Shown: positions 1 to 5,778 of the stretch, in pieces
How positions within the stretch are numbered: the stretch's first letter is position 1
Layout: the number at the start of each line of letters is the position of its first letter
Origin: DATIYF01 sp035517775
GTDB lineage: Bacteria; Acidobacteriota; Terriglobia; Terriglobales; Acidobacteriaceae
Assembly (NCBI GenBank): GCA_035517775.1
Contig: DATIYF010000050.1
Span: 1 to 11,079 of the forward strand
Length of the DNA: 11,079 nucleotides
Reading direction: 5' to 3'
Notes under the pieces: generated by a model
Databases searched by the model: none
Told to the model about the DNA's origin: nothing
What the model saw: only the letters and a program-made list of their open reading frames with translations
Translations under genes and position numbers: made by a program

Positions 1-713
1 CCATTGGACAAAAACACTCCGTCCGGCTTCATGCCCAGCACGTCTTCCGCCGGAGTCTGCGCCGGCACCACCGTCACCTTGCAGCCCTCGCCGCGCAGCT
101 TGCGCAGAATGTTCTGCTTGATGCCGAAGTCGTAGGCGACCACGTGAAAACGTTCCGGCACGTCTTTCACGCCCACCACTTCCACCGGCTCGTGGGAGCG
201 CTCGCCAATCTCCCAGACGTAAGGCCGATTCGTGGTCACGACTCTGGCCAGGTCGGTTCCATCCATTTTCGGAATAGAGCGCGCCTTGGTGATCAGCTTG
301 TCGGCGTCGCCTTCCATGGTCGAGATCACGCCGCGCATCACCCCGTGATCGCGCAGATGCCGGACCAGCGCCCGCGTATCAATTTCGGCCAGAACCGGAA
401 TCTTGAACTGTTCGAGATATTCCTCGGCAACTTCCTGCGAGCGCCAGTTCGAGCTGACGCGGGAAAACTCGCGCACGATCAGCCCTTCGATATACGGCCG
501 CGTGGCCTCGTTATCTTCAGGATTGGTGCCGTAGTTGCCGATTTCGGGGTTGGTGAGAACTACAATCTGGCCGCAGTAGGAAGGGTCGGTGAAGATTTCC
601 TGGTAACCGGTGATGGAAGTATTAAAAACTACTTCCCCGTAACATTCGCCCTTCGCGCCGTAGCCTTTGCCTCGGAAGACTCTGCCGTCTTCCAGCGCAA
701 GAATGGCCTGCAT
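1..713 (-). CDS. carA: Carbamoyl-phosphate synthase small subunit, N-terminal part (cut by window edge)
   Basis: The product would be the glutaminase subunit of carbamoyl-phosphate synthase, which hydrolyses glutamine and passes ammonia to CarB for arginine and pyrimidine synthesis in the cytoplasm. The 237 visible codons begin MQAILALEDGRVFRGKGYG. They contain the CarA N-terminal signatures NTSITGYQEIFTDPSY (about residues 31-46) and NPEIGNYGTNPED, then EIDTRALVRHLRD, and the start of the class I glutamine amidotransferase domain at AYDFGIKQNILRKL (about residue 195). The reading ends at FLSNG, the beginning of the usual LSNGPGDP motif, so the catalytic Cys and His lie outside the window. 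CarA is usually near 380 residues, so about 60% is seen. The ATG at 713 has GGAG at 722-719 with 5 nt spacing. An ATG at 717 is out of frame. It lies downstream of lepB and a microprotein on the same strand. Identification is firm. Confidence 0.95.
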   Translation of the reverse strand, partial: MQAILALEDGRVFRGKGYGAKGECYGEVVFNTSITGYQEIFTDPSYCGQIVVLTNPEIGNYGTNPEDNEATRPYIEGLIVREFSRVSSNWRSQEVAEEYLEQFKIPVLAEIDTRALVRHLRDHGVMRGVISTMEGDADKLITKARSIPKMDGTDLARVVTTNRPYVWEIGERSHEPVEVVGVKDVPERFHVVAYDFGIKQNILRKLRGEGCKVTVVPAQTPAEDVLGMKPDGVFLSN

Positions 714-731
714 TCATGCTCCAGGGAGTGG

Positions 732-746
732 ATTTTATAAATTTTA
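732..746 (-). promoter_or_regulatory. AT-rich -10 candidates upstream of carA
   Basis: On the minus strand two TAAAAT hexamers (746-741 and 737-732) lie 19-33 nt before the carA start, in an AT-rich island within otherwise GC-rich DNA. A possible but poor -35 (TTTCAG, 769-764) is 17 nt upstream of the first. This suggests carA can be transcribed independently of lepB. The -35 match is weak, so this is only a candidate. Confidence 0.3.
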
Positions 747-809
747 TCAGGAAACTTCCGGGGCTGAAAGAGCAGAATCGGTGGAAAACCCGTCAACGAA
801 AGCCGCCCC

Positions 810-908
810 CTAGTGCATGAATCGCAAAATGATGGCGACGACTGCGGCGGCAATGCCCACTGCGTAGCCAATCAGTCTCGCCTTTTTCACCTGCTGCTGT
901 TCCTGCAT
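810..908 (-). CDS. 32-residue single-pass membrane microprotein between lepB and carA
   Basis: I do not recognise a family. The 32 codons read as a polar, Gln-rich N-terminus (MQEQQQVKKAR), one hydrophobic helix at about residues 12-28 (LIGYAVGIAAAVVAIIL) and a short RFMH tail, ending in TAG. The two lysines and arginine before the helix predict a cytoplasmic N-terminus by the positive-inside rule. The start is marked by a consensus AGGAGG at 918-913 with 4 nt spacing, the best Shine-Dalgarno in this part of the window. The ATG lies 20 nt after the lepB stop on the same strand, so co-transcription with signal peptidase I is likely. carA starts 96 nt downstream. Most gene finders would discard it for length. 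The combination of ribosome site, position and amphipathic layout makes translation plausible. A function with the signal peptidase is speculation. Confidence 0.6.
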   Translation of the reverse strand: MQEQQQVKKARLIGYAVGIAAAVVAIILRFMH

Positions 909-912
909 AGCG

Positions 913-918
913 CCTCCT
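913..918 (-). promoter_or_regulatory. Consensus Shine-Dalgarno of the microprotein
   Basis: AGGAGG on the minus strand, 4 nt before the ATG at 908, lying in the 20-nt gap after the lepB stop codon. A full anti-16S match in so short a gap is the main evidence that the 32-codon frame is translated. Confidence 0.65.
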
Positions 919-928
919 TCTGAGAAAG

Positions 929-1528
929 CTATTTCACCCTTCCCATCTTGTCCATCGGCCAGTACCCGAAAACCGCCTTGCCGTAGATATAGCTCGAATC
1001 CACCGGGCCGAAGTCGCGGCTGTCGTTCGACATGTTGCGATGGTCGCCCAGCACGAAATACGAATGCGGCGGCACCACGATCTCAGGATACGAGCGCTCG
1101 TCGGCGTAAGCCGGCTCAACGTAATCCTCTTTGACCGGCTGATCGTTCACGTACACCTGGCCGGAATCAATGCGCACGCGGTCGCCGGCCACAGCGATCA
1201 CTCGCTTGATGAAGCTCTTCGAGGGATCGCGCGGATAGTGAAACACCACGATATCGTCGCGCTCGATCGGCTCCAGGTGATACACGAATTTATTGACGAA
1301 AATGCGCTCCTGATCATCCAGGCTGGGCATCATGCTGGTGCCTTCCACCTTCACCGGCTGATACAGAAAGACGATGATGAAGGCCGAAATGGCCAGCGAG
1401 ATGATCAGATCACGCAGCCAGACCGCCAGCACGGGCAGCGAATGCGTCGAAGGCGGCGGGCACGGCTCCGGCTCCACGACTGGACTTGTTTCCATGGAAG
1501 GAGTTACTGGCTCCGGCATTGTTCCCAT
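929..1528 (-). CDS. lepB: Signal peptidase I
   Basis: This is the inner-membrane serine protease that removes signal peptides from secreted proteins. From the ATG at 1528 the protein has 199 residues: a Pro/Glu-rich cytoplasmic leader (1-30), one transmembrane helix (about 34-56, LAVWLRDLIISLAISAFIIV), then the S26 peptidase fold. Family boxes seen are VEGTSMMPSL with the nucleophile Ser65, RDDIVVFHYP, SFIKRVIAVAGD with the general base Lys108, and the C-terminal box GDHRNMSNDSRDFGPV. Length is normal for a single-helix enzyme. The start is uncertain: Met4 and Met12 are in frame, and the best purine-rich stretches (AGGAGG and GGAGG in 1540-1560 on the minus strand) sit 14-20 nt from the ATG at 1528, too far to be ideal. 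It appears to head a lepB-microprotein-carA run and is divergent from the secreted protein gene at 1675. Confidence 0.95.
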   Translation of the reverse strand: MGTMPEPVTPSMETSPVVEPEPCPPPSTHSLPVLAVWLRDLIISLAISAFIIVFLYQPVKVEGTSMMPSLDDQERIFVNKFVYHLEPIERDDIVVFHYPRDPSKSFIKRVIAVAGDRVRIDSGQVYVNDQPVKEDYVEPAYADERSYPEIVVPPHSYFVLGDHRNMSNDSRDFGPVDSSYIYGKAVFGYWPMDKMGRVK

Positions 1529-1644
1529 TCTAACTGGATAGGCCTCCGCCTCCTAGAGTTGCCTGAAAGGTACCTGGGACAGAACGGCTACGGCCTCTGG
1601 CCAAGCCACGCCGCCGGCCTCAGCTCGGTTCCACCGATTCGCGC

Positions 1645-1650
1645 TACAAT
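1645..1650 (+). promoter_or_regulatory. -10 candidate for the secreted Cys-rich protein gene
   Basis: TACAAT lies 24 nt before the ATG at 1675. No convincing -35 is present at 16-18 nt upstream. The spacing leaves a short leader that includes GAGGAA at 1661-1666, 8 nt before the start codon. Confidence 0.35.
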
Positions 1651-1674
1651 AGTGCGACTCGAGGAAAGCACATC

Positions 1675-2139
1675 ATGCTGAAGCGTGGGCTCAGTCTGGC
1701 ATTCATCTTTTTGTTCGCTTTTGCAGCCTCTGCCCCGTGGGCCAGCTCGGAAAACGGCCAGGAAGAGGGGCGAATTCCCGCCTACCACGCCGGGCCGCCG
1801 CCCAGAGGGGTCAGGCTGCCCGCCCTTTTGACAGAAGATCAGCTTTGGGGCGCGAGCGCCCAGTACCCGTTTCAAACCCACGCCTACAAGCTGGCGGCCA
1901 AGATTCCGGCGGTGATTTATCAGCAGCCCTGCTTTTGCTACTGCGACCGCATGGGCCACAAGAGCCTGCATAGCTGCTTCGAGGATGTTCATGGCGCCCA
2001 GTGCGCCACCTGCCTGAAGGAACTCTATTACGCCTATCTGGAACACAAAAAGGGGCGGACCGCAAAGCAGATTCGGGCGGGGATTATCAGCGGCCAGTGG
2101 AAGCAGATTGACCTGCAAACCGCCGCATCCATCGAGTAA
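1675..2139 (+). CDS. Secreted Cys-rich protein of the PCYCGC-motif family
   Basis: The 154-residue product has a clear signal peptide (basic MLKRG, hydrophobic core about 6-20, cleavage probably around 20-25), so it is exported. The mature part carries PCFCYC at 85-90, followed by GHKSLHSCF with Cys101, then CATC at 110-113. This matches the layout of the family of unknown function named for the PCYCGC motif (Pfam PCYCGC), in which PCYCGC is followed by GHxSLxxCF. Here the usual PCYCGC reads PCFCYC, keeping all three cysteines. Seven or so closely spaced Cys and His residues suggest metal or cofactor binding, or a redox role, outside the cytoplasm; the true function is unknown. The ATG is supported by GAGGAA at 8 nt spacing. 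It is divergent from lepB and ends with TAA before a 190-nt gap with no clear terminator. Confidence 0.85.
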   Translation: MLKRGLSLAFIFLFAFAASAPWASSENGQEEGRIPAYHAGPPPRGVRLPALLTEDQLWGASAQYPFQTHAYKLAAKIPAVIYQQPCFCYCDRMGHKSLHSCFEDVHGAQCATCLKELYYAYLEHKKGRTAKQIRAGIISGQWKQIDLQTAASIE

Positions 2140-2171
2140 CGGCCTTGGCGCCGCCGGGGCGCGGCGTAGAG

Positions 2172-2199
2172 TTGACGCGCGTGCGCGGGCGCGTATAGC
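2172..2199 (+). promoter_or_regulatory. Sigma70-type promoter candidate for the TPR-yvcK genes
   Basis: TTGACG (2172-2177) and TATAGC (2194-2199) are separated by 16 nt, both close to consensus and standing out in a GC-rich intergenic stretch. The implied transcript would start near 2206, leaving a leader of about 125-170 nt before the TPR gene. This is the best -35/-10 pair in the window. Confidence 0.45.
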
Positions 2200-2375
2200 C
2201 TTGCAACGTTGAACGGCAGGATGAGAAGTTTTCCACAGGCGCTTGCCGGGCCGGTTCGGGCGGCCATGAACGCGGCTTGCGCCTCATTTATCCGATTTCC
2301 GGAAGAATATGGGCAATTCCCTTCTAAGGCATGGAAAAAGAATCAGTTAAGAAGAACCGAGGAGTTCTGCTACAG

Positions 2376-2933
2376 ATGACCACCAAGACAGCCCCTAAGA
2401 AACCAGCGGTCGAAGATGCCCGTTTTACACAGGCTGTGCAAAACTACGAGTTGGGCCTGCGCGCCATGCAGGAGCGCAAGTTTGATAAAGCCCGCACCCA
2501 CTTGCAGAAGGCCTTGGCCGGCGCGAGCAAAGAACTGGCCGACCGCGCCGCGGTCCACATCCAGACCTGCGACCGGCGTCTCGAAACCAGCAATCTTCAA
2601 TTCAAGAGTTCCGAAGAACACTTCGACTACGCCATCTCGCTGATGAACGTTGGCGATTACGTGAGCGCCCGCGAGCACCTGGAAAAGCTCGGCAGCCAGT
2701 CCAGCAAGGCCGATTACGTGGCCTACGGCCTGGCGGCGCTCGATTGCCTGACCGGCCATCTGGAAGATGCGCTTCGCCATTTGAATGAGGCCATCCAGCT
2801 GAACCCGACTTTCCGTTTTCAGGCGCGCAACGACTCCGACTTCCAGAACCTGGCGGAAGATCCGCGCTTTACCGAATTGCTCTATCCCGATCCCGGCGCC
2901 GACGAGCCGGATGACTTTCCGGAGGACCGCTAG
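2376..2933 (+). CDS. Tetratricopeptide repeat protein
   Basis: From the chosen ATG the protein has 185 residues. It begins with a Lys/Thr-rich segment (MTTKTAPKKPAVEDARFTQA) and continues with three helical-pair units of TPR character: NYELGLRAMQERKFDKARTH, then FDYAISLMNVGDYVSAREHL, then GLAALDCLTGHLEDALRHL followed by the typical NEAIQLNPTFR and an acidic tail. No signal peptide or membrane segment is seen, so it is probably a cytoplasmic scaffold; its partner is unknown. GAGGAG at 2359-2364 (11 nt spacing) favours 2376 over the in-frame ATG at 2331, which would add MEKESVKKNRGVLLQ and has only a weak AAGG. It ends 9 nt before yvcK, so the two are probably one transcript and may be translationally coupled. 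The family is certain, the specific role unknown. Confidence 0.85.
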   Translation: MTTKTAPKKPAVEDARFTQAVQNYELGLRAMQERKFDKARTHLQKALAGASKELADRAAVHIQTCDRRLETSNLQFKSSEEHFDYAISLMNVGDYVSAREHLEKLGSQSSKADYVAYGLAALDCLTGHLEDALRHLNEAIQLNPTFRFQARNDSDFQNLAEDPRFTELLYPDPGADEPDDFPEDR

Positions 2934-2942
2934 ACCGCGTTC

Positions 2943-4028
2943 ATGGCTGGCGACCCGCAGCACGCCGCTTCCAGTGTGAAGGAGACAGCCATCCCGCCAC
3001 CCGGACTTCGGGTCGTGGCTATCGGCGGCGGCACCGGTCTTTCCACCCTGCTCAAAGGGCTCAAGCGCTACGTCACCTCGGCCGGCGAGCGCTTGCTCGG
3101 CCTGCCGCCAACGGCCGGCACCGGCGAGGCCGCCATCGCCGATCTTTGCGCTGTCGTGACGGTCACCGATGACGGTGGCTCCAGCGGCCGCCTGCGCAAA
3201 GAACTCAACATGCTCCCCCCCGGCGACGTGCGCTCCTGCATCGTGGCTCTCTCCGAAGACGAGGCTCTGCTCTCGCGCCTCTTTCAGCACCGCTTTCAGA
3301 GCGGCTCAGGGCTGGAAGGACATAACTTCGGCAATCTTTTTCTGGCCGCCCTCACCTCCATTACCAAAGACTTTGGCGAGGCCGTGCGCCTTTCCTCGGA
3401 GATTCTTCTCACCCGCGGGCACATCCATCCCGCCACTACCGCCAACGTCGAACTCGAAGCCCTGCTGGAAGATGGCACGCGGGTGCGCGGTGAAACCCGC
3501 ATCACCGCAAGTAAGGGCCGCATTCAGGAGCTGTTCCTCGTGCCGCCCGGCGTCGAGCCCCTGCCGCAGACCCTCGAGGCCATCGCGCACGCGGACCTCA
3601 TCACCCTCGGCCCAGGATCGCTCTTCACCAGCCTGATTCCCAATCTTCTGGTGCGCGGCATCGCGCAGGCCATTGTGAACTCACCGGCCATCCGGGTTTT
3701 TGTCTGCAATCTGATGACCCAGACCAACGAAAGCCTCGGCCTGAGCGCCGCCGACCATGTTCGCGCCTTGAACCGCCACGCCCAGGTGGACCGGCTATTC
3801 GACTACGCCCTCATCAATCGCGTAGAGGCCTCCCCCGAGCTGAAAGCCAAATACGCTCTGGAAGGCGCTTCCCAGATTTTTGCCGATCTGGATGAGATCG
3901 AGGAACTGGGCGTCTGCCCGGTGCTGGGCGATTACCTGGAAGAAGGGGCGGCGGCCCGCCATGCCACCGAACGGGTGGCGCGCGACCTGCTGCAGCTGGT
4001 TTCCGATGCGGCCGAACGCCGAAGATAG
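2943..4028 (+). CDS. yvcK: YvcK/GlmR family UDP-sugar-binding protein (CofD-like, 'gluconeogenesis factor')
   Basis: The 361-residue protein carries all the marks of the YvcK branch of the CofD-like fold: the nucleotide loop GGGTGLS (28-34), DDGGSSGRLR (76-85), GDVRSC (94-99), GHNFGNL (126-132), GPGSLFTSLIPNLL, and CNLMTQTNESLG. In Bacillus and Listeria these proteins bind UDP-GlcNAc or UDP-glucose and are needed for normal envelope synthesis and growth on gluconeogenic carbon; they are not the F420-synthesis enzyme. Compared with the compact versions I recall, this one has about 24 extra residues (about 45-68, Gly/Pro-rich) between the first strand and the DDGGSSGR loop. No good Shine-Dalgarno precedes the ATG. 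The start lies 9 nt after the TPR stop with GGAGG further back inside the TPR gene, which suggests translational coupling. The adjacent glmU fits a UDP-GlcNAc-related job. Confidence 0.92.
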   Translation: MAGDPQHAASSVKETAIPPPGLRVVAIGGGTGLSTLLKGLKRYVTSAGERLLGLPPTAGTGEAAIADLCAVVTVTDDGGSSGRLRKELNMLPPGDVRSCIVALSEDEALLSRLFQHRFQSGSGLEGHNFGNLFLAALTSITKDFGEAVRLSSEILLTRGHIHPATTANVELEALLEDGTRVRGETRITASKGRIQELFLVPPGVEPLPQTLEAIAHADLITLGPGSLFTSLIPNLLVRGIAQAIVNSPAIRVFVCNLMTQTNESLGLSAADHVRALNRHAQVDRLFDYALINRVEASPELKAKYALEGASQIFADLDEIEELGVCPVLGDYLEEGAAARHATERVARDLLQLVSDAAERRR

Positions 4029-4106
4029 AATTCGGCATCTTCATGAACTTTCATCTGCTTATGCCCCACGTCGCCGTGACTAAAGAGAGCGTCGAACCTC
4101 TCCAGA

Positions 4107-4119
4107 CATTCCTGGAATG
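4107..4119. promoter_or_regulatory. 13-bp perfect palindrome upstream of glmU
   Basis: CATTCCTGGAATG is a perfect inverted repeat with 6-bp arms around one central base. It lies where the -35 of the TATATT promoter candidate would be, 15-27 nt before that hexamer. It could be an operator half-overlapping the promoter. A 13-bp palindrome can occur by chance in a window this size, so this is tentative. Confidence 0.3.
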
Positions 4120-4133
4120 CACTTCTCTCGCGG

Positions 4134-4139
4134 TATATT
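4134..4139 (+). promoter_or_regulatory. -10 candidate giving a possible leaderless glmU transcript
   Basis: TATATT ends 7 nt before the ATG at 4147. A transcript starting at the usual distance would begin at or next to that ATG, and no Shine-Dalgarno is present, so glmU may be read from a leaderless mRNA. No recognisable -35 accompanies it. Confidence 0.35.
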
Positions 4140-4146
4140 GAAGCCA

Positions 4147-5577
4147 ATGCCCAAGCCCACGAAAAATGCTGCTCCGCGGATTGCCATTGCCATTATGGCG
4201 GCGGGCAAAGGCACGCGCCTGAAGTCCAAACATCCTAAAGTTTTGCATGAAGTGGGGGGCAAGCCGCTATTGGCCCACGTAATCGCCGCGGCTACGAAAA
4301 TCGTGCCGGCCCGCGATGTCTTCGCCATCATTGGCCACGAAGCCGAGCGGGTCCACGAGGCCGTCGCGCGTATGGGAATCAACTTTGTTCTTCAGCAACC
4401 ACAGCAAGGCACCGGCCACGCCCTGATGGTCGCGGGCGAGGCCCTGGCGGGCTACGAACACGTCATCGTGCTCTCCGGCGACGCGCCCCTGATCTCGCCG
4501 GAAACCATCCGCCATCTCCGTGATTTTCACCTGGCGAAGAAGGCCGCCATGACGCTGCTGACGGCTGAACTGGATGATCCGACCGGCTACGGACGCGTGG
4601 TCCGCAGAGGGCAAAACCATAAAGTACGGACCGATGAAGTCCGCGCCATCGTGGAACAGAAATCCGCTACTCCCGCCCAGCAAAAAATTCGGGAGATCAA
4701 CTCTGGCTTTTACGTCTTCGCGGTCAAGCCTCTCTTCGCCAATATCGGGCGGCTTTCAACCGGCAATCCCCACGCCGAGTACTACCTCACTGACATGGCG
4801 GGCGTGCTGGCCAAGGCCAAGGCGAAGGTCGTCGCCTTCCCCACCGGCAATCCCGCCGAGGTCCTGGGCAGCAACACCCGCGCCGAATTGGTGGATATTG
4901 ACCACCGCCTGCGCCGCGCCAAGTGCCTCCGGCTCATGGCCGAAGGTGTGACCATCTTCTATCCCGAGACTTGCGTGATTGACAGCGACGTGGAAATTGG
5001 CGCCGATACCGTGATCGAGCCTTTCGTCCAGTTGCTGGGAAAAACCCGCATCGGCAGCGACTGCCGGGTGCGCTCCTACAGCGTGATTCGCGACTCCGTG
5101 ATTGGCGACGGAGTGCTCATCCGCCCGGGTTGCGTGCTCGACCAGTCCGAAATTGCTTCCCGTGCGCTGCTCGGCCCCTACTCTCACCTGCGGCCCGGCA
5201 GCCAGATCGGCGAAGGCGCCCATGTGGGCAATTTCGTGGAGACCAAGAAAATCCGCCTGGGCAAAGGCTCGAAGGCCAACCACCTGACCTATCTGGGCGA
5301 CGCCGAAATCGGCGAAGGCGTCAACATCGGCGCCGGCACCATCACCTGCAACTACGACGGCGCGCACAAACACAAAACCGTGATTGAAGACGGCGTCTTC
5401 GTGGGCAGTGATTCCACCCTGGTTGCCCCCGTGCGTCTGGGCAAGGGCGCCTACGTAGCGGCCGCTTCCTGCGTCACCGAGGATGTTCCGCCTGAATCGC
5501 TGGCCCTCGGCCGCGCCCGCCAGATCACGAAACAAGGCTGGGTGAAAAAGAAGCGCGAGGCCGCGGGAAAGAAGTAG
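4147..5577 (+). CDS. glmU: Bifunctional UDP-GlcNAc pyrophosphorylase / glucosamine-1-phosphate acetyltransferase
   Basis: GlmU acetylates glucosamine-1-phosphate and then uridylylates it to UDP-GlcNAc, the precursor of peptidoglycan and lipid A. The N-terminal uridylyltransferase domain shows MAAGKGTRLKSKHPK (17-31), QQPQQGTGHAL (from 83), LSGDAPL (109-115; most relatives have GDVPL) and NPHAEYYLTD (207-216). The C-terminal left-handed beta-helix domain shows HLRPGS, NFVETKKIRLGKGSKANHLT with the catalytic His379, TITCNYDG (398-405) and GSDSTLVAPV. The 476 residues fit the usual length plus a short N-terminal extension. An in-frame ATG at 4117 would add ten residues; neither start has a Shine-Dalgarno. 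I prefer 4147 because a TATATT hexamer lies between the two. It follows yvcK by about 120 nt on the same strand. Confidence 0.96.
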   Translation: MPKPTKNAAPRIAIAIMAAGKGTRLKSKHPKVLHEVGGKPLLAHVIAAATKIVPARDVFAIIGHEAERVHEAVARMGINFVLQQPQQGTGHALMVAGEALAGYEHVIVLSGDAPLISPETIRHLRDFHLAKKAAMTLLTAELDDPTGYGRVVRRGQNHKVRTDEVRAIVEQKSATPAQQKIREINSGFYVFAVKPLFANIGRLSTGNPHAEYYLTDMAGVLAKAKAKVVAFPTGNPAEVLGSNTRAELVDIDHRLRRAKCLRLMAEGVTIFYPETCVIDSDVEIGADTVIEPFVQLLGKTRIGSDCRVRSYSVIRDSVIGDGVLIRPGCVLDQSEIASRALLGPYSHLRPGSQIGEGAHVGNFVETKKIRLGKGSKANHLTYLGDAEIGEGVNIGAGTITCNYDGAHKHKTVIEDGVFVGSDSTLVAPVRLGKGAYVAAASCVTEDVPPESLALGRARQITKQGWVKKKREAAGKK

Positions 5578-5732
5578 ATCTCATTCCGCCGTCCTGTCTC
5601 TAACCCCGCTGGCCGGAGTTAAGCGATTTTCAACTGGATCTCTGCGCCGGCGTCGCAGCTTGCCCGGAAGCGCCCCGTGACGGCCAAATGCCAGGCGCCA
5701 ACTCCTGACTCCTTCCCCTCATCTGAGGGGCG

Positions 5733-5738
5733 TAAAAT
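5733..5738 (+). promoter_or_regulatory. -10 candidate upstream of the fused hydro-lyase
   Basis: TAAAAT in an A-rich patch, 40 nt before the GTG at 5779. If it is used, transcription begins near 5745. That rules out the earlier in-frame GTG at 5677 and supports the shorter protein. No convincing -35 is seen. Confidence 0.3.
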
Positions 5739-5778
5739 AAAGGAGTGGGGTTTTTCATCCCGTGCATGGGGTCAGCGC

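Noticed and set aside
2149..2166. 6-bp GC stem (CGCCGC/GCGGCG) after the PCYCGC-family gene
   Set aside because: There is no U-tract and such stems are frequent in GC-rich DNA, so I do not call it a terminator.
2370..3290. 306-codon minus-strand frame antisense to the TPR and yvcK genes
   Set aside because: Both sense genes are firmly recognised. Long antisense frames are expected in GC-rich coding DNA, and this one spans two genes.
4042..4140. 32-codon plus-strand frame between yvcK and glmU
   Set aside because: It has no ribosome site, is unremarkable in composition and overlaps the glmU promoter candidate.
4756..5535. 259-codon minus-strand frame inside glmU
   Set aside because: It is His/Gly/Ala-rich low-information translation opposite the repeated hexapeptides of the beta-helix domain.
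5596..5625. Imperfect hairpin AACCCCG...CCGGAGTT after glmU
   Set aside because: It contains a mismatch and lacks a U-tract; not enough for a terminator call.
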